This document shows, piece by piece, positions 1-16,550 of a DNA stretch of 64,000 nucleotides; position 1 is the first letter of the stretch; each line of letters begins with the position of its first letter. The notes under the pieces are model-generated. The model saw only the letters and a program-made list of their open reading frames with translations. It was not told the origin of the DNA and ran no database searches. This DNA comes from Drosophila pseudoobscura (lineage: Eukaryota > Arthropoda > Insecta > Diptera > Drosophilidae): contig NC_046683.1 in assembly GCF_009870125.1 (NCBI RefSeq), forward strand, positions 41,493,869-41,557,868, written 5' to 3'. The translations under genes were made by a program, and so were the position numbers.

Positions 1-593
1 GAGAGCAGCTTCTCGATCACCATGACCAGCTCGTCCTTTTGATCGGCATCCAGGGAGTAGAGTTTTGGTATGGCATGGGCAGCTGTTTTGCGGACATACG
101 GACTCAGATCGGCGGCGCTGTCGCGTATGGCCAGCATCACAATCGGCACTATCATGCTGACCCGAATGGAGGAGAGCACTCGCAGGGCCGAGGCTCTGAT
201 CAGCTGATTGGGGTCTTTAAGGGCACGCTGGAAAGTGGAGATGGAGAGCAGGGCAAGGTCCTGCTGCTCCTCGGCATAGCGCACCAGGTAGACGTAGACG
301 AGCTTCTTCACTTCGATGTTTTTCGAGACGACGTTCTTGACGACGGCCGGAAAGAGGTCGCTGGCGTCGCGACCACGCGCAATCATGCCAATGATACGCT
401 TCATGGCCTCCAGCTTGAGGCCGTCCTTGTTGCTGTCTAGCATCTGTTTCAGGTCATCGTGCTTGCGGCCATCGGTCTGGAAGAAGGCTGCCCCGCTGGC
501 CGGATCGGCGCCGAATTCCACATCCAGCCCCATCTGCGGCCGGTCCACGTAGGTGGCCATCGAAAACGGGTTGCTGGCCGCGTTCTGTTGCAT
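1..593 (-). CDS. rb: AP-3 complex subunit beta (ruby), 5' part, truncated by window edge
   Basis: The first 197 codons of an AP-3 beta adaptin read leftwards from an ATG at 593 ([20 protein letters not shown]...) with no intron before the edge. The sequence carries an acidic/glycine-rich leader and then adaptin-N armadillo-type helices, with stretches such as [33 protein letters not shown] and [20 protein letters not shown] that are diagnostic of AP beta subunits. In the family, AP-3 sorts cargo from endosomes/trans-Golgi to lysosome-related organelles; in flies loss of this subunit affects eye pigment granules. The variant is AP-3 rather than AP-1/2 because of the long leader and the [13 protein letters not shown] opening. 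About a fifth of the protein is visible. It shares a divergent upstream region with the next gene. Identity rests on recognition of the sequence, not on a search. Confidence 0.9.
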   Translation of the reverse strand, partial: MQQNAASNPFSMATYVDRPQMGLDVEFGADPASGAAFFQTDGRKHDDLKQMLDSNKDGLKLEAMKRIIGMIARGRDASDLFPAVVKNVVSKNIEVKKLVYVYLVRYAEEQQDLALLSISTFQRALKDPNQLIRASALRVLSSIRVSMIVPIVMLAIRDSAADLSPYVRKTAAHAIPKLYSLDADQKDELVMVIEKLL

Positions 594-2303
<1,710 letters not shown>

Positions 2304-2996
2304 CTACATATTAACTAACTGACGAAGGAATGCCTGCCAGCAGCTGTGGTGCTGTGGCTGCTGTGGCTGTGTGGCTGCCCAAAGCACTATCCGTATCTAG
2401 TTTGTTTTCCGACTAGGTGTAAGCAAATGACGAAGCCGCGACGAGTTATACATTAGGCCATAAGTTACTTTGTCAGCTGTCGAAGCAGACAACAGACAGA
2501 GTCCGACAAGAGACGATACCGATGCACTTCCACAGTGACAAGAATCACTACCTTTATACGAGTACTACCTTGTTTATACGACGCTAAAGATACACTAAAT
2601 GATGATAACGAATATAACCCCCTCCTGAACGAATCAGGGGACAAGCTAAACGTTATCAATTTTGTAGACTGCCGGATAATGCCAATTCCGAGCTCCCAAA
2701 AAACACTGAACCCTAGACTTGTACAACCCCCTAAGTTTAAGCGATGAAGAAACTTGATGATACTGCAAGATGCTGCAAATACAAGAAATAGTTTGTACAA
2801 ATCAAAAAAACAAGGAAAATCCACCTAAATGTGTTTTTCTCTTAGTGTATATATAAATATATTCTATTTGATGGGGATAAGGATACACGAATCGTTATCC
2901 TAAAAGCACGCTTAATACATTGGAAAACATAATACGAAAATATAGCATTGCTTGATCTCTCTAATTTCTGTTTCTGTGACCACCAGCGGCATCTGC
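2304..2996. other. Convergent 3' UTRs
   Basis: About 690 bp lie between the stop codons of two converging genes. The sequence is AT-rich towards 2830-2960 and contains no coding-like ORF. No canonical AATAAA was found on the minus strand downstream of the FKBP15-like stop, so its cleavage site is unclear. Confidence 0.5.
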
Positions 2997-4375
2997 TCAA
3001 GCCGTCGTCTCCATGGCACTCTGTAACGCCGCCACCTGACGCTTGAGCACAGATATGAGGCTCGCGGATTGCTCGCAATTGAGGCAGCTAGTGGAGGTAC
3101 TGTTGGCCTGTTCGTACGCCTTGCTGGCCATGGCCGCCAGTAGAGCAGTGTTCTGCTGTTTTAGCTCTTTGTTTTGCTCGCCGAGAGCACTGCTGGTCGT
3201 ACGCAACTCTTCCAGCGCCTGCTCTTTGGCCCGGAGGCTCTTCACCAGTGTGCGATTCTCGCGCTTCAGATTGAGTAACTTCTGCTCCAGCTCGATCAGC
3301 TCGTCCTCACTTTCATGCGAGTTCTCCGAACCGGCGACCATTGTGATCTGATGCTTCTCATTCAGTTGTGTACTGCTGCTAGCGCCGCTTACCAATAGAT
3401 GCATCGCCTGCAGTATGGTGTCCATTTTCTTGTCCATCTCGTTGCCAGAGTCCCCCAGCCTCTTGGATACTATTAGGCTTTCGTGAATCTCCTCTTCGTT
3501 TGGACGTACCGGCAACAAGTTGCCGCTGCCACTGAGCCCAATGGCGCGCGGCACCGGTGTCATTAAAACATCGTCTGCCAATGGACGCTCCTCGGACGGG
3601 CGATGTGTTTTGCTTACATTCGGACCAAGACGGGACCGAGGCTGTGGCTGGGGAGGCTGCAGTTGAAGCTGCGGCGTTGTCGACTTCTTTTTGACATTTG
3701 CCTCCGGCTTATTGTCTTGATCGGAGATCGAGGACGAGCTGCAGCTGGAAGCGGCACTGTCACACGTTAATGGCAGATCGTACTTGCGCAACGCCTTGAT
3801 AATATCCTGCTCATCCGCGTCCAGGTCGAAGCGCAGGCTCCAAAAGCGCTTGTCATCAGCGTAAAACTGTATGTAGGACTCGCGCTCAATCACAGATGCG
3901 GTCGCCTCCGTTAGCACCACGCTGGCTAGCACATTGCTCTTTGTCTTGTATAGAATTAGCTTGGCGATTCCATCGCCGTGCAGGGAAAGTGCCACGCCCA
4001 CGCGCCCCATATTATTGCTGCCACTGAACGCGTGCGCCACCTTGGCTATCACAGTGGTCCAAACGCCGGGCTCCACATTCCACTTCTGGCTTAGAGCGGA
4101 CTTGGGTTTTTCTTTGTTTTCAATTTTATGTTGCTGTCGCTGCTGGTGCTTCAGTACCGACGATGGTTGGTACCGCATGTTGCGGGACTCGTTCTGCAGC
4201 GGCTTGACATCATCCTCGAAAATCTGGCTCAGGTTCCGTGGGCCATTGTTGCTGAAGATTAACATTAAACCAGATAAGAGCTACTTGAGGACCAAGATGA
4301 TTCCATCTTATTGCTTACTCACCTGCGCAAGCCGTTGAAGAAGTCGTCATATATTTTGTCACCACCCTGCTCCAT
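2997..4375 (-). CDS. FKBP15-like protein: WH1-like N-terminus plus coiled coil, no FKBP domain
   Basis: Exon 1 is 4323-4375 (MEQGGDKIYDDFFNGLR plus two bases) and exon 2 is 2997-4251, split by a 71-nt intron; the product is 435 residues. Taking only the large open frame would give a false start (MLIF) inside the intron. The head (DDFFNGLRS...NLSQIF) and the segment around residues 70-170 (GVWTTVIAKVAHAF, AKLILYKTK, YIQFYADDKRFWSLRFD) resemble the N-terminal WH1/EVH1-like region of FKBP15 (WAFL), an endosome/actin-linked protein. A disordered Pro/Gln/Ser stretch follows (about 180-310), then a predicted coiled coil (about 325-435, e.g. ELIELEQKLLNLKRENRTLV) and the end. The FKBP isomerase domain that sits between these parts in vertebrate FKBP15 is absent. 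Function is inferred only from the family. Confidence 0.75.
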
Positions 4376-4664
4376 GCTCCTTGTGTTCTTGCTGGGCTCA
4401 TCAACAATGGCAAGGTTTAGTTTCCAGTTTGTTAGAATATTTATTTATATATAATATGTTATGGTTATTCAGCCCTAGTCAGAAGGTGTTATCGACACGA
4501 CACAGCACTATCGACTGTTGCAAACAGCAACGAGCAACGACATGGCTACACATATATTGTAACGTAACGGAACAGTCCCGCCCAGTGATTATCTACTGTA
4601 GTATATTATAAATATAATATTATATATTAACATAATTTTATATAAATTTATAGACCATCGATTC

Positions 4665-4672
4665 TATCGATA
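4665..4672. promoter_or_regulatory. DRE core upstream of the FKBP15-like gene
   Basis: A perfect TATCGATA lies about 290 bp upstream of the minus-strand start codon at 4375. DRE sites recruit DREF at TATA-less housekeeping promoters, which fits the apparent lack of a TATA box for this gene. Confidence 0.45.
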
Positions 4673-4803
4673 GTCTCTGCAGCCCTAGCGTGTAGCGAAA
4701 GATCCGTTATATTAAGACTACGCCATGCCCGTTGCGTAGGTTGTGGTTATTGTGTTTTTGTTGTTATGGGACAGTGCTCCATCGAGAGCACAGATAAGTG
4801 AGA

Positions 4804-4840
4804 TATATAAAGGTAATGTTGAATCGTGGTTGGCCAACCA
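4804..4840 (+). promoter_or_regulatory. Orphan TATA-box promoter candidate with 14-bp palindrome
   Basis: A strong TATA box (TATATAAAGG, 4804-4813) is followed at 4827-4840 by the perfect palindrome TGGTTGGCCAACCA, where a start site would be expected. Downstream sequence to about 5020 looks like a fly 5' UTR (CA-rich), but no convincing coding exon follows. It may be a non-coding transcript, a remote first exon or chance. Confidence 0.3.
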
Positions 4841-6300
4841 GCTCGCCACACACGATCACTCGAACCAGTCCGCCGCCGGACACAACTCGACAACATATCC
4901 AGTGTCTACAGTAACAGCCGTGATAAGTGTTTACTGGATTCTACTGAACAGAGGCAGTGGTGCTGACAAGGAACACTTTAGAAGAAACCTACCACACACG
5001 AAAGCAATGCTCCCTTAATGGGTAATATTTCATCCATAATAACATAAAGATGACGCTGGAGACAGCAGATATTTGGAAGGTCTGATGGAGGTCTTTCCGT
5101 TGGAGAGTGGAAATTGGACGTAAAAGCTATACAACTTGCATAGAAACTGGCATCGAACATACCAAGGAACATTAAATCCTAGACAAAGGGAAAAAAGCAA
5201 GAAAGACGCGTTATTTGTTTTTTGACTAGCGAAATATTAACATCGATACTTTTGTGGGATAAATATAATAAGAAAATAATATATTTGATGAATTAATATA
5301 TTAACACACAAATCCAGTGTGACGATAGCACCGTGACATCCGATATCAATATATCGATAGACATGTCTTGAAACTGTTAAATAAACAATTAATCATTTAA
5401 GGCTTGTCTAAACGTGGCAGCAGCAGCTTTGTAGCATTCGTATCAAATAACCATTCAACAGGCTTTTAATACATATTTTTGCCATATCGATTTTATGTAA
5501 TGATTTACTACGTTGTGTAAAATTTAGAATTGATATAAATTATGCGATAGTCCTGGAAATCGTTATGGTTTTTGGCCGTTTCTGAAAATAAAGATTTATT
5601 TTAAATAAATTATTATTTTGTTGACTAATTTTACATTTTAATATTTACCATTAAAAATTTTAAGCAGTAGATTTTTCAATATATGTATGTACGTATGCAC
5701 ATATGCTGTTGTTCAATTTTAAACCGACAAACCAAAAAAATTAAGGGTTCGTTTTCTTATATCTTGTGAGAACGAACTAACGTGAGTCGTGCCCCCGCCA
5801 GCGGTTGTTAAATACCTAATTTCACCACAAACGAAATACGAAAACTGTGCTGACCAGGCTTAATAGCCGACACTGACCCCCTGGTCAATGCATTTCCGAC
5901 TAATGCCAAAGATAATGCTCACCAATCACTGCTGGATTGGTGGGAAAAATCAGGCACTTAGAAGACGATCCGTGAATCTTATCAGTTGGGCGAGCAGTAT
6001 GGTTCTGGTCGGTGCCGAAGCCACATCAAAACCCTGCATCCATCGGCCTTCACCACTTTCCACGCCCCTCTCCTCTCCTCACCACTCAAGGTTCGGCGAA
6101 TTTCACAATGAGACCATTCCGTCCAACCTTTCGAAGGCTATCACACGGAGATTTCGTGCGAACGACGTAGTTGCTCCCAGCAGAGCCCAGCACCCCCTCT
6201 CCAACCATCTGATAAGGAAGAGAGCGCATCATTTATTATAATGTTCAAGTGCGTTCATCGATAAGCCCAGCAGCCAGCCAGCCACCAGCGGGATGAGCCA
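4841..6300. other. AT-rich intergenic stretch, no gene seen
   Basis: There is no supported coding region. It contains another TATCGATA at 5352-5359, an imperfect 10-bp inverted repeat near 5747-5777 and AT-rich sequence around 5500-5750. The right end merges into the Spat promoter. Confidence 0.4.
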
Positions 6301-6306
6301 TACACG

Positions 6307-6343
6307 TATAAAGCCACCATTGTCCAACCGAATCGTTTCAGTT
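6307..6343 (+). promoter_or_regulatory. Spat core promoter (TATA + Inr)
   Basis: TATAAA at 6307-6312 is followed by the initiator TCAGTT at 6338-6343; the Inr adenine (6340) is 33 bp from the first T of the TATA box, the canonical spacing. This predicts transcription from 6340 and a 5' UTR of about 190 nt to the ATG at 6531. Confidence 0.7.
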
Positions 6344-6494
6344 AGATCTCGGTCTTTCAGCGAGAGCCACTTGAGATCTGTCAGAGAACGAATCCAATCC
6401 AGCACCTGTTTTGTGTTTCTGTGTGTGGTTGTGTGTACGCGCGAAAACTGTGATAAGCCGTTCGTTTCCTAAACAGAGAGATCTGGTTACGTAA

Positions 6495-8228
<1,734 letters not shown>

Positions 8229-8917
8229 TTCCCTTTAGTCGTAAATGTTTTTTAAATAATATATCCCTAAAAAATATAACTAAGATTCACTTAATTTCGT
8301 ATTTACCGCTATGGCTAGTGGTGCCAGACCAAGACCATAGACGCAGAGAGTTGCCAGACATGGCCGAACAGCTGAAGAGCGCTGCCAGACCAACAAAGCG
8401 GCAGAGCGCTGCCAGCTGTGGCAGTACCGCACAGAACGGTTTGTTTGTCCCAACAAAAACATGTTTTTTTCCATTGAATTATAACAAATTGCTAATTTTG
8501 TTATGACACAATTGTATTTAATGGTCAACAGTTGCGTTGTGAATAGTCCGCCTGTTGGCCATCCTAAGGTAAAAGATTCCATGGCCCAAATTTAATAATT
8601 AGGCAATTAATCTTATGGATAGATATTGAGAGCAAATCCATTCCAACGATCAATAAACATTAATTTGTATGCTGAAAGTACAATATGCCGTCTATTTTCA
8701 CAGCTATCGTATGAAATGTTCACGGATTTGAACTAGAAAGGGTACAGATCGATTGGGAAACAAAATGTTTCGCCTTTCGATTTGCTACATTTCCGTTTCA
8801 CATGTAGGATAGAAGTTATGGTTGATTTATTGACCGCCAACCCGAGATTGGCTCGTCCAAGCACTCGCACGCACATACAAACAAAAAAAAAAAACAAAAA
8901 AATTGTACACTTAAAAG
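8229..8917. other. Convergent intergenic region between Spat and RpL7A
   Basis: This holds the Spat 3' UTR; an AATAAA at 8652-8657 is a possible poly(A) signal. Two copies of the 13-mer AGAGCGCTGCCAG occur at 8376-8388 and 8403-8415. No further gene is seen. Confidence 0.5.
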
Positions 8918-8923
8918 TTTATT
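8918..8923 (-). terminator. RpL7A poly(A) signal
   Basis: AATAAA on the minus strand, 110 nt downstream of the RpL7A stop codon. This is the expected distance for a short ribosomal-protein 3' UTR. Confidence 0.65.
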
Positions 8924-9032
8924 GTTTCTCAGTGGACAGGCAGATAGTCATTGCCCGTTCAAATCATTGATGTGTACTTAAAGTCTCCACCTTATAGCAT
9001 AGGTCTTGTACGCTGCTGCTAGGCTGTGTTCT

Positions 9033-10342
9033 CTAACCCTGCTTCTGGGCCAGCTCACGGGCCTTGGCGCGCTCCAGCTTGGCGATGCGGGCAAGACTCT
9101 TCGAGCCGAGGATGCCACCGCCCCAGTGACGACGGATCTCCTCGTGGCGCTCGTTGAAGTTGGTCTTGACGGCCTCCAGGACCTTGCTGAAGTTGGCCTT
9201 GTCGTTGTTGTCAACGCTGGTCAGGGCCAGGGTGGTGCAGGTCTTGCGGCGGACGAGGCGTCCCAGGCGAGCCTTGCCCTTCACAATGCAGTAGGGCACA
9301 CCCATCTTGCGGCACAAGGCGGGCAAGAAGAGCACCAGCTGAAATGCAACAAAACACAGAAATTAGTTTGGTCGCTCAAAGCACGTGTTCGTAGGGGAGT
9401 ATGGTGGCCGTTGGGTCTTTGCTTGCCTTAACCCATTTCAGACCAAAAGGGCTAAGGTAATAACAAAATCAGCTGTCAATTTTCCACATGGTGGGTGCCT
9501 CTCACACAGAGTGCGGGCGCGTTTCAGTTGAAGAAATTCAAAGTTCTACATCATTTAGTCAGAGACGGGAGACGCGGGAGACTGACGGGCATAAACACTC
9601 ACCTCCAGGGGATCAACATCGTGAGCGATCACAACCAACTGGGCTTTCTTCTGCTCAATCAGCTTAGTGACGGTGTTGGTGCCGGCCGACAGATAGCTGG
9701 GCTTCTTCTTGGGCTCCACCTCCTTGCCCTTGACCTTAGCCTCGGCGATTTTCTTGAGGCGCTGCTTCTTGGCCAGGGGAGACTCCGGGCGGTACTTCTC
9801 CAGCAGCTTGAATAGCTTGACCGCGGTGGTCTTGTCCAGGCTCTGGCTGAACTGGTGGATTGGTGGGGGCACCTTCAGACGCTTCTGCAGCACAGCCTTC
9901 TGGCGCTGGACGCGAATGTATTTAGGCCAACGCACGAAACGGGACAGGTCGCGCTTGGGCTGAACATTCTGGCCTGCAAGCAAATAAGAGTATCCATCAG
10001 TGGGAGTTCACACGTACACAAATGCAAATGCAGGTGGGTCCACTTACCGATGCCGAAGTTCTTGGGACGCTTCTCGAAGAGCTGGTTGACAACCTTCTTG
10101 ACCACTGGTTTCTTGACTGCCAGAGGAGCCGGAGCCACCTTCTTGGTCACTGGCTTCTTCTTTGGCCTGGGCTGCAATGTTCCGGGAGAAGTGGATATTC
10201 ATTAATTTCGATTTCACATCACAATAATAACAAAACAAAAATAACACAAACACAAAACGTTTTGCATTGAAAAGCACTGGTATTAACATGGAAATAATGC
10301 GTTCATCGAATTGCTCGCGTTATTTACCTTCTTAACAACCAT
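9033..10342 (-). CDS. RpL7A: Ribosomal protein L7A (eL8)
   Basis: Four exons (10328-10342, 10048-10171, 9603-9973, 9033-9338) give 271 residues, the known length of fly RpL7A. The first exon codes only MVVKK, typical of ribosomal protein genes. Visible parts are a Lys/Pro/Ala-rich tail (about 1-40), the family segment [20 protein letters not shown], the L7Ae core with the RNA-binding stretch [20 protein letters not shown] and [14 protein letters not shown], and [14 protein letters not shown], ending ARELAQKQG. It is a structural protein of the cytoplasmic large subunit with a kink-turn-binding fold. All exon borders are GT/AG. Intron 3 (9339-9602) contains a probable snoRNA, as is common for this gene family. 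Confidence 0.97.
9465..9558 (-). ncRNA. Probable box C/D snoRNA (28S 2'-O-methylation guide) in RpL7A intron 3
   Basis: On the transcribed strand of the intron the order is box C-like ATGATGT (9554-9548), a guide, D' box CTGA (9527-9524), a degenerate C'-like TGTGAGA, and box D CTGA (9472-9469), about 94 nt in all. The guide next to D' is antisense to TGAAGAAATTCAA, a conserved 28S rRNA segment that carries a methylated adenosine in yeast (A2256) and human; the fly equivalent is, from memory, A2564. The 5-nt rule points to one of the two adjacent adenosines. The terminal stem is weak (2-3 bp) and box C has one off-consensus base. A spliced-intron-encoded sense snoRNA in a ribosomal protein gene is a normal arrangement. 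Confidence 0.6.
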
Positions 10343-10399
10343 TGTCACTCGGTTTTATTGAAAGATGCTTGCGAAAACAGCAGATATTTTGCGGCCCGC

Positions 10400-10412
10400 A
10401 AAAAAAGACCAG
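10400..10412 (-). promoter_or_regulatory. RpL7A TCT (polypyrimidine) initiator
   Basis: On the minus strand a TCTTTTTTT run starts with the C at 10407, about 65 nt upstream of the ATG. TCT initiators replace the Inr at ribosomal protein genes in flies, and no TATA box is present. Confidence 0.55.
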
Positions 10413-11364
10413 CTTTACGTCTGCTGATCAAAAAGGTAAAGGAATGGTGGCAGCGGCGGAAATGGCCTGCTTGACAGCGCCGTTGCAGGGTTGCTATTTT
10501 CACGCTCAGAGCTGCTATTCGTTGCGATAGAGCTGAACAAAATCTGTGTCAACATCGATATAATGACAATCGATATATTACAAAACCAGCGCGAACTTTT
10601 AAACTCGATTTTTACTTGAAAACTATGCTTCGGAAATTCTTTTCTTTTATTATTACTGCAAAATCGGATGGGATAATATTATTTTTCTGGAATATTGCAA
10701 TTTATTTATTCAATTGATTTCAGAATAAGGCTAATAAAATGGAGATTTCAAAACACTTTTTCATAACGTTACTAATGTATTCCCAGATGTTCAAAAAACT
10801 GGGCAGGAAAGGTTCCTAAATATGTTGAATAAGCTAGAATTTGCATCAAGTATCAGTGGGTTCTTGAGCAATTAATTAAATGTATTTCAAAAATATAATA
10901 TTTACAATTTACATATACGATTTAATTTTTTTAAAGATCGAAAACATCGATTCAGTTAATATCGCAATAATACCAAAAACCATGGTATCGTTTTGTTTTG
11001 TCATCTGTCTGGTATTTTGTGTGGTATTTAATCGTTGGCATTTATTAGCTCAATTTCTCGCCTGCGATCAATCTATTAAATTTAATTTTTAAAGGTATAT
11101 TTAAGAACAAACGGCTTAGTAGCTTCCATACGACGGTTTTTTTTTTATTTTTCGCTCTTTCATATCGTACCGTTCATCATTTATTGTAATGGATTTCATT
11201 TAAATCCTTGTCGCTCTTTAATTTTCAAACTATTTCTATTTGGCGCTCAAGTTTGCTCGGTCTTGGTCTTATTTTTTTTGATTTGCTTTCTATTTTGTGG
11301 TGAGAAATACTCTTCTATACTCACCTACGTTTGCATTATTTTTTTCTTTAACTTTTTTGTTTAA

Positions 11365-11620
11365 ACCTTGTTTTAGTCAAAACACAATAAAAGAAAGGAC
11401 TTAAAACAAGCCAATCTTCTAATAAATTTATTCATCAATGGGATAGAGCTTAGTGGGCAGCGCTAAGAGTCTTATTCAGATTACGGTTTTATTGTTTGAC
11501 CTTTTTCGCTAAAATCTTTTTTTTATTAAAAATCCAATAAAAGCAAGCATTTAAAAGAAACCAGTCAAGTAGAAAGTAGGTTCATTTATTCGATTAAAAT
11601 ATGTGGGCAGGGTTGAGAGA
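11365..11620 (+). repeat. Diverged tandem duplication of about 150 bp
   Basis: Two blocks, about 11373-11470 and 11515-11620, share the same order of elements: a T-rich run, CAATAAAAG-AAG, TTAAAA, CCA-TC, TTCATTTATT/TTATTCAT, and GTGGGCAG. They read as an old direct duplication with many substitutions. The alignment was made by eye. Confidence 0.4.
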
Positions 11621-11689
11621 TCTATCTAGCTAGTAATATTCGATTGAATATCAAAAACGAGGAATATGTATAATAGAACTTGAATTCGT

Positions 11690-11760
11690 CAGTATATTTA
11701 CGGTATATTTTTGAAATGAGACGGTATATTTTGGTATATTTCTGAGGGTCGGATAAACCT
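11690..11760 (+). repeat. GGTATATTT-type interspersed repeat fragment
   Basis: Four spaced copies of a GTATATTT core (ACGGTATATTTTT, GGTATATTTCTGAGGGTC and variants) occur within 70 bp. Similar GGTATATTT-rich fragments are scattered in Drosophila genomes near promoters; assignment to a named family is not attempted. Confidence 0.35.
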
Positions 11761-12161
11761 TCTCTTCGACAATTTCTCTCCTGCGCTTGCGCTAGATGCT
11801 TAATTAATTAAGTGGCTCACTCAGTTAATCCGTGTGCATTAAGTTAGTTTTCGCCCCATATCAAGTGATTTGTTCTCCCAATCGGAAACCATTATGCATA
11901 CGCAGTGCAGCGCCAGTTAGCGATGCACTTACCAGCCCAGCCAGGCCACCATTTTTAATTTCTTTGTTTATTTTGTGCTCATCTTCGTAGTCGCACGCAG
12001 TCGCAGTGGCAGTGTCAGTGGCAGAGCAGAGCGCAGTGTCAGCCAAAAGTCACCAAAATTACCACGCAGTTAAATAGAGAGATTGCTCCGCGGAACCATT
12101 AGTTGCAATGGTGTGAGTGCATCCTTCAATCCCTCCTCCAATCGGTGTGTGTGTGTGCGCG

Positions 12162-14554
<2,393 letters not shown>

Positions 14555-15850
14555 AACCAGATGGAAACACAGGCGATCTGCGAACCATGTCCCCCCTCCC
14601 ACCGATGCGGTCTCCATTCTGCCCCCACATCTCTTCCACTTTGTTTTTAAGTTACTTCCTACTACATAATCTCAGTGTGTGTGCAATCCTCGTTACTATA
14701 ATATATTTTTTTCAATAGGATATATTGTAGAATGTACCGCCAAGCGTTCGAGCTGCTCGAACCCTAAAACCAACTGCAACAACAGCAATGCCGTAACAGC
14801 AACAGCAACAATTGTAACCTTGACAACTCTTCCTTTCGCGCTCTTCCAATTCGTATTTCATAGTATTCACTAAGCGCTATTCGTTAATCGTACATATACA
14901 TATACTATGTATTAGCCAGCATTTAGTCTAACAAATAGTTTAGTTCGTAAAAGAGAATCTTAAACCAAGACACCTATTAGTATTAGGAATAGAGAACCCC
15001 AACCCCAACCCTATCCTATCCTATCCCAAAAACCAAAACCAGCCAGGCCATTCCCCAAGCAATCAAGAGGTGTCCCAAGCTGTGCCAAAATTATAGAATC
15101 CCCCTCGTATCGGGCGGGGGAGGGGATGACTATGTATATTGTTGATATAGCATAGGCTCTTGCCTCCTACGTATCATCCCTACCTCTCTCTCTCTGTCTC
15201 TTCATTCATTTATTCATATATTTTCCATATTTTTCTAAGATCATGCAATGCTATAGTTTTATTCAGAAAGAGAGAGAGAGAGAGAGGATGCGGGAGAGAT
15301 ACATGGAGTAAGAGAGAGATAGACTTCCGTCTTGGCCATTATTCCATTTCTTCCATTCAGCGAATTAGATGTGATTTTATTTTGAATTATTCAGAGTCTG
15401 CCTAGGCCTATATAGAGATCATAAGTTACAATATCAGATCAGCATATTCCACTATATATATACTATATATATACCATATACATTTATCATACATTTAATA
15501 ATAATATTTTTTTGTATTTGAATTTTTTGCACACATTTGATGAATTTTTGTTGCTTTCATATTGATATCATCGAACATCGACCCTACATTTACATACATA
15601 CATCGTATTGATACAGAACGTTTAAAGAGAGAGAGAGAGAGATCATACGGGCAGCGCTCTAGCGGGCAGCTCGTCCGACCCACCATATATGATATGATAT
15701 ACCGATACGATATGACTAAGTTGTAATTAGCACTGATTAGTTCTTAGAGTTCACTTCGAATATTCCACACAACAACAAAAACACAAAATCCATTAAACTT
15801 ATTAAACCATGCATACATTTATAGTTCAAATAAAGTAACTTCATTCATGT
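14555..15850 (+). other. deltex 3' UTR and poly(A) signal
   Basis: About 1.28 kb of non-coding sequence follows the stop, with AATAAA at 15829-15834 as the best poly(A) signal. It contains (GA)n near 15268-15286 and 15626-15641 and AT-rich dinucleotide stretches. Confidence 0.55.
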
Positions 15851-16168
15851 TCAAATTATTGCGCATTTTTTATAGGATAGATACCCAAGAGCTTTGGTCT
15901 GGGGATGGTCTAAGGATATTGATGTTCTGATTATACCAAGTCCCGCGGATTGTTGCGAGCGGATCCCTGACCTGATCAATTCAGGCTCTAATGATTTACA
16001 TCATCCCTTATAAAGGTACATATACACAAAGATCACTGCAATCAGCCTTCTGGCTTTATTCTTTTTGCATACATACATATATGATATATTTGTTTGTATA
16101 ATCTAAAAAGCATCTTTCATCCAGTCATCTTTCTCCGAGTTTGCTGTGACTTCAACTCTTTACCATGA

Positions 16169-16550
16169 TTATACCCGAATACTCAAAGGGTATATTAAAT
16201 TTGTGGTGAAACTGGATGTGTGCATCACTCAGACGGGCCCATAAAGTATATGCATATATTCCTGATCAGCAGCAATAGCCTAGTCGATATAGCCATGTCC
16301 AACTGTCCGTCTTGTTAAAAGCCAAGTTCTCAGAGACTATAAGAGCAAGAGCAACCAAATTTTGAATCCAGACTTCTGGAATCTCATACTATTACAAGTG
16401 CATTTCAAAATTCAGCTCCGCCCCTTCAACGGACGAAAATCTGTGGAGTCCAAAATTTTGAAGATACAAAAAATCCAAAAACCCAGAATCATAGAGAATG
16501 ACTATATCTAACACATTGCCGATCTGGATTATGATTGGTGATGGTATGAG
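16169..16550 (+). mobile_element. Degenerate DINE-1/ISY-type interspersed repeat
   Basis: The block begins TTATACCCGAATACTCAAAG and continues through GGGTATATTAAATTTGTGG, CCCATAAAGTATATGCATAT, TGATCAGCAGCAATAGCC, GACTATAAGAGCAAGAGC, GGACGAAAATCTGTGG and GCCGATCTGGATTATGATTG. That order matches, from memory, the non-autonomous Helitron-derived DINE-1/ISY repeat of Drosophila, and the wording (TTTGTGGTGAAACTGG) fits the obscura-group form. It is non-coding and many bases diverge from the copies I recall, so it is probably old. Confidence 0.6.

Larger units (their letters stand above)
10413..12161. other. Divergent intergenic region between RpL7A and deltex
   Basis: No coding region is supported. 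The centre (10560-11760) is AT-rich and includes two repeat structures listed separately. The right part (11790-12161) is GC-richer and CAG/GCAG-rich, resembling the deltex promoter and 5' UTR; the start site is not resolved. Confidence 0.4.

Noticed and set aside
4252-4265. MLIF start for the FKBP15-like protein
   Set aside because: The codons lie in the intron; the upstream exon at 4323-4375 with matching GT/AG and the family-like N-terminus gives the real start.
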